A program made the translations under genes and the position numbers. 58,519 nt of DNA from CAYNSB01 sp964399625 (GTDB taxonomy: Bacteria; Planctomycetota; Phycisphaerae; Phycisphaerales; UBA1924): contig CAYNSB010000017.1 in assembly GCA_964399625.1 (NCBI GenBank), positions 1 through 58,519 on the forward strand, written 5' to 3'. This document shows positions 55,557-58,519 of this stretch, piece after piece. Under the pieces are notes generated by a model. The model had not been told where the DNA came from and searched no databases. It worked only from the letters and a program-made list of their open reading frames with translations. Within the stretch, counting starts at the first letter, position 1. Each line of letters opens with the position of its first letter.

Positions 55557-56563
55557 GCCAACCGATGCGTGCCGTCCAAGTCTCGGCGTTCGGCGGACCC
55601 GAGGTCCTCAAGCTCGCGGAGGTGCCCATACCCGAGCCGGGCCCTGGGCAGGTGCTCATCCGCGTGCGCGCCGCGGGCGTCAACCCCGTGGACACGTACA
55701 TCCGTGCGGGGCAGTACGCGATCAAGCCCGAGTTGCCCTACATCCCGGGGATCGAGGGCGCGGGCGAGGTCGTGAGCGTGGTCCCGACAGGGGTCGCGCC
55801 GCCCGCGTGGCCGCGCGTGGGAGAGCGTGTCTGGTTCCACAAGCGAGGGCGCGACGGGGCGTACGCGCAGCACATCGTCTGCGAGCTCGACGCCGTCCAC
55901 CCGCTGCCCGGGCGTCTGAGCTTTGCGCAGGGCGCGGCGATCTACGTCGCGTACTGTACCGCGTGGCGTTCCATCTTCCAGGTGGCGCGGGCGCGAGCGG
56001 GCGAATCAATCCTCATCCACGGCGCCAGCGGCGGCGTGGGGCTCGCGGCCGTGCAGTGCGCCAGGGCGGCGGGGCTCCGCGTCGCGGGCACCGCGGGCAC
56101 GGACGCGGGTCGCCGCCTGATCGTGCACAACGGCGCGGAGATCGCCTTCGACCATCGCGCCCCGGGTTACGAGGCGAAGATCTCCGAGTGGGCCAAGGCG
56201 GGTGGAGAGGCGGGCCCCTCCATCATCCTCGAGATGCTCGCGAACGTGAATCTGCAGCGCGATCTCGATCTCGTCGGTCACCGCGGACGCATCGTCATCG
56301 TGGGCAATCGCGGCACCATCGAGGTCAATCCGCGTGCGACGATGAGCAAGGACGCGGGCATCCTGGGCATGAGCCTCTTCAACATGCGCCCCGAGGAGGG
56401 GCGAGAGGTCTTCGCGGCGGTCGGCGCTGGGCTCGCCAACGGCACGCTCACGCCCATCGTCGCACAGGAGATCGGCCTCGAGGAACCCGCCCGTGCGCAT
56501 CAGGCGGTGATCGAGCGCGGCAGCGGCGGCGCACTGGGCAAGGTGGTGCTCATCGTCCGATAG
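55553..56563 (+). CDS. NADPH:quinone oxidoreductase, zeta-crystallin-like
   Basis: 336 residues, zinc-free medium-chain dehydrogenase. N-terminal GroES-like part: VQVSAFGGPEVLKLAEVP and VRAAGVNPVDTYIRAGQY. Rossmann part: ILIHGASGGVGLAAVQCARAAGLRVAGTAGT. Later come VGHRGRIVIVGNRGTIEVNPRATMSKDAGILGM, cut here, and GALGKVVLIV at the end. It reduces quinones or enones with NADPH in the cytoplasm. The ATG overlaps the EamA stop by 4 nt, so the two genes are co-expressed; a detoxification-type link is possible. Confidence 0.93.
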   Translation: MSQPMRAVQVSAFGGPEVLKLAEVPIPEPGPGQVLIRVRAAGVNPVDTYIRAGQYAIKPELPYIPGIEGAGEVVSVVPTGVAPPAWPRVGERVWFHKRGRDGAYAQHIVCELDAVHPLPGRLSFAQGAAIYVAYCTAWRSIFQVARARAGESILIHGASGGVGLAAVQCARAAGLRVAGTAGTDAGRRLIVHNGAEIAFDHRAPGYEAKISEWAKAGGEAGPSIILEMLANVNLQRDLDLVGHRGRIVIVGNRGTIEVNPRATMSKDAGILGMSLFNMRPEEGREVFAAVGAGLANGTLTPIVAQEIGLEEPARAHQAVIERGSGGALGKVVLIVR

Positions 56564-56625
56564 GGCGAATCGCCCATCACCCGAGGGCTTCTCGCCATCG
56601 AGAGTGGGCCGGGCCCTCGGGCGAA

Positions 56626-56634
56626 TACGATAAT
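56626..56634 (+). promoter_or_regulatory. -10-like box before the LuxR-type gene
   Basis: TACGATAAT contains TACGAT (9 nt before GTG 56641) and GATAAT (6 nt before it). It fits the leaderless geometry seen elsewhere in the window. Confidence 0.45.
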
Positions 56635-56640
56635 CGGTTG

Positions 56641-57483
56641 GTGGTTGGATGCTCGGTGCGAGGGACGAGGAACACGGCGTTGGATCAGCAGAAGGTCAGC
56701 CTGAAGGACGTGCGGGCGGTGATGCGCCTCATCGGCGAGTGCCGTGAATTGGGCGCGGACCCGGAGGCCTGGCACGCGCACCTGGTCCGGAACATGTGCC
56801 GGCTCGTCGAGGCGCAGGTCGGCATCGGCGCCAACATGCTCGACTTCGAGAAGGGCAAGACTCCCAAGGGCCTGAGTGTCTATCGCACGGGCTGGCCCAC
56901 GGAGCGCTCCGAGGCGCTCTGGAACGAGTACGTCGGCACGGTGCCCGTGCAGCGCACGCCCGAGTACGCCCGCCTCGTCGGGTTCACGGGCACGATCGTC
57001 ACCCGCACGCGCGCCCAGCTCTACGAAGACCAGCTCTGGTACCGCTCCGCGACGTACAACGAGTACCACAAGCAGTGCGGCATCGATCACTACGTCTTCT
57101 CGATCCTCCGCCGTCCCAACGCGCACGAGTCCAAGGACGTGTACAACACACTCTGGGTCCATCGGGCGGTGGGGGAGCGGGGCTTCACGCGCCGCGATTG
57201 GTGGCTCATGCGCACGATCCACGCGCAGATCGGCGAGATGATGGGTCGGGAGCTCGCCGCGCCGGGGCAGCCGGGGCCTGGGGCGCTCTCCCCGCGCCAG
57301 CGCGACGTGCTCGATGCGCTGCTCGATGGCGACAGCGAGAAGCAGATCGCCGCGCGTCTGAAGCTCAGCCAGCCCACCGTTCACGAGCACGTCACGGCCG
57401 TCTACAGGCACTTCGAGGTCAGCAGCCGCGGCGAGCTGATGTCCAAGTTCATCGGCCGCGCTCGCCCCAAGCACGACGCCTGA
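56641..57483 (+). CDS. LuxR-family transcriptional regulator
   Basis: 280 residues. An N-terminal sensor-like half has no family I recognise (GECRELGADPEAWHAHLVRN, GFTGTIVTRTRAQLYEDQ); it may be GAF-like. The C-terminal LuxR helix-turn-helix is clear: LSPRQRDVLDALLDGDSEKQIAARLKLS, cut here, then QPTVHEHVTAVYRHFEVSSRGEL. No receiver domain. Start uncertain: GTG 56641 is 6-9 nt after a -10-like box, while TTG 56680 has GAGG upstream. It abuts the convergent purL stop. Targets unknown; the EamA/oxidoreductase pair upstream is a candidate. Confidence 0.83.
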   Translation: MVGCSVRGTRNTALDQQKVSLKDVRAVMRLIGECRELGADPEAWHAHLVRNMCRLVEAQVGIGANMLDFEKGKTPKGLSVYRTGWPTERSEALWNEYVGTVPVQRTPEYARLVGFTGTIVTRTRAQLYEDQLWYRSATYNEYHKQCGIDHYVFSILRRPNAHESKDVYNTLWVHRAVGERGFTRRDWWLMRTIHAQIGEMMGRELAAPGQPGPGALSPRQRDVLDALLDGDSEKQIAARLKLSQPTVHEHVTAVYRHFEVSSRGELMSKFIGRARPKHDA

Positions 57484-58519
57484 TCACCAGTCGAGCGGAG
57501 AGAGCCACGCCCGCGCCAGGTCCTCCACACGCGCCTCCAGCGCGCCGCCGGACCACTCAAGGCGCCCGGAGCCCGTCAGCGTCCCGATTCGCGCACAGGG
57601 CAGCGAGCCTAGTTGCGATTCGACGCGCGCCACGTGCTCTGGCGCGACCTCGAGCACGTACCGGCTTGGCGATTCACCAAACGCCGCGACGATCGGGTCC
57701 GCGTGCACGCGCGACAGATCGATCGCCGCGCCCAACGTTGGGGATGCGATGAGCATCTCCGCGATCGCCACCAGCAGCCCGCCCTCCGATGCGTCGTGCG
57801 CCGCGGCGACAAGGCCCGCCGAAATAAGCGCGTGCACAGCTCGCGCAATCCGCGGGGCCAGCGATAGGTCCACACGCGGCACCTCGGACGAGCCAACAAG
57901 GTCGCGCGAGACCTGCCGCAGCAACGCTCCGCCCAAGCGATCGTCGCTCGCGCCCACCAGCAGAAGGAAGTTCCCCGCGCGTTTCGCGTCCATCGTCACC
58001 ACGCGCCCCACATCGGGCACGCTGCCCAGCCCCGTGATCAGCAGCGTCGGCGGAATCTCGATCACGCGCTCCTTCCCGCTCGCCGGATCGACGTACTTCA
58101 ACTGGTTGTTCAGCGAGTCCTTGCCCGAGACGAACGGCGTCCGGAACGCCTTGGCCCCGTCGTAGCACCCCTCCGCGGCGCGCACGAGCGAGCCCAGGTT
58201 CTCCGGCTTGGCGCAGCTAGGCCAGCAGAAGTTGTCCAGGATCGCGATCCGCGATGGGTCCGCGCCGGCGCACACGAGGTTGCGCACGCACTCGTCGATC
58301 GCCCCAAGCGCCATCAGATACGGATCGCCCCCGAGATCGGGGTCGCCCAGCGGCGTCTGCAGCCCGCACGCGATCGCGATGCCCCGTCCGGAGCCCGCGA
58401 CCGGCTCGAGCACCGCGGCGTCCGAGGGCCCCCGCCCCTGCGCGCCCGCGAGCGGCTTGAGCACCGTGTTCCCCTGCACCTCGTGGTCGTACTGCCGGAT
58501 GATCCAGTGCTTGGACGCG
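57484..58519 (-). CDS. purL: Phosphoribosylformylglycinamidine synthase, C-terminal part
   Basis: ATP-dependent amidation of FGAR to FGAM in purine synthesis. The frame is open to the window edge (YDHEVQGNTVLKPLAG begins the visible part), so the N-terminus is missing; about 345 residues are seen. Motifs: ACGLQTPLGDPDLGGDPYLM, GAIDECVRNLVCAGADP, RTPFVSGKDSLNNQ and LVAAHDASEGGLLVAIAEM. These fit the small or mid-size PurL that works with PurQ and PurS. Its stop touches the stop of the LuxR-type gene with no gap. Confidence 0.94.
   Translation of the reverse strand, partial: ASKHWIIRQYDHEVQGNTVLKPLAGAQGRGPSDAAVLEPVAGSGRGIAIACGLQTPLGDPDLGGDPYLMALGAIDECVRNLVCAGADPSRIAILDNFCWPSCAKPENLGSLVRAAEGCYDGAKAFRTPFVSGKDSLNNQLKYVDPASGKERVIEIPPTLLITGLGSVPDVGRVVTMDAKRAGNFLLLVGASDDRLGGALLRQVSRDLVGSSEVPRVDLSLAPRIARAVHALISAGLVAAAHDASEGGLLVAIAEMLIASPTLGAAIDLSRVHADPIVAAFGESPSRYVLEVAPEHVARVESQLGSLPCARIGTLTGSGRLEWSGGALEARVEDLARAWLSPLDW

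Overview
The window looks like about 58.5 kb of a high-GC planctomycete chromosome, most likely of the Phycisphaerae. This is inferred from gene content and style, not from any database search. The clues are: small membrane proteins carrying a CPxC...CPECG zinc ribbon; a DksA relative that has lost its zinc cysteines behind a Lys/Ala/Pro-rich tail; a PNPase with a Gly/Arg/His-rich tail; a secretin plus pseudopilin cluster; and starts that often sit only 6-9 nt after a -10-like box. Coding density is very high. I see no insertion sequence, prophage, CRISPR array or rRNA; there is one tRNA (Arg, anticodon UCU).

Layout. 1-2387: 3' end of pnp with a clear terminator, a cold-shock protein and an orphan histidine kinase. 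2389-4831 (minus): kynU and kynA, then a small lipoprotein. 5145-7216: a TIM-barrel epimerase-like gene and queG. 7095-13357 (minus): CvpA-like protein, pdhA, pdhB, a lipoprotein hydrolase, a lipoyl-like protein without the modified lysine, a DUF5658-like protein and a polytopic membrane protein. 13400-15146 (minus): amtB-glnK behind a good sigma70-type promoter. 15268-20466 (minus): ubiD-family decarboxylase, enoyl-CoA hydratase and acyl-CoA dehydrogenase. 20499-24325 (plus): methyltransferase, two tandem zinc-ribbon membrane proteins and an ABC transporter pair, all chained by 4-nt overlaps. 24322-29751: proC, accA, dksA-like, lspA, a helical membrane protein and an MBL-fold hydrolase.

29767-36589 (minus) is a secretion or pilus module: two GspG-like pseudopilins, a bitopic coiled-coil protein, a GspH-like pseudopilin, a small membrane protein, a secretin with an unusual tail and a TPR lipoprotein. 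A PilT-type ATPase follows at 42841. 37048-45927 holds a secreted esterase, photolyase, aminotransferase, glycerate kinase, pilT, a lipoprotein, an amine-oxidase-like flavoprotein and an overlapping 32-residue membrane microprotein. 45947-48244 (minus) is a histidine kinase and NtrC-type regulator pair. 48484-52422 (minus) holds ileS and a conserved unknown. Then come tRNA-Arg, a large unknown with a possible VOC-type half, an EamA transporter, a quinone oxidoreductase, a LuxR-type regulator and the 3' part of purL running off the end.

The most interesting points are the repeated promoter-start geometry that predicts leaderless transcripts, the lysine-less lipoyl-like protein downstream of pdhAB, the zinc-ribbon/ABC overlap chain, the H1-like DksA relative and the compact secretin-pseudopilin module whose prepilins have Ala at -1. 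Functional calls rest on motif recognition by eye.
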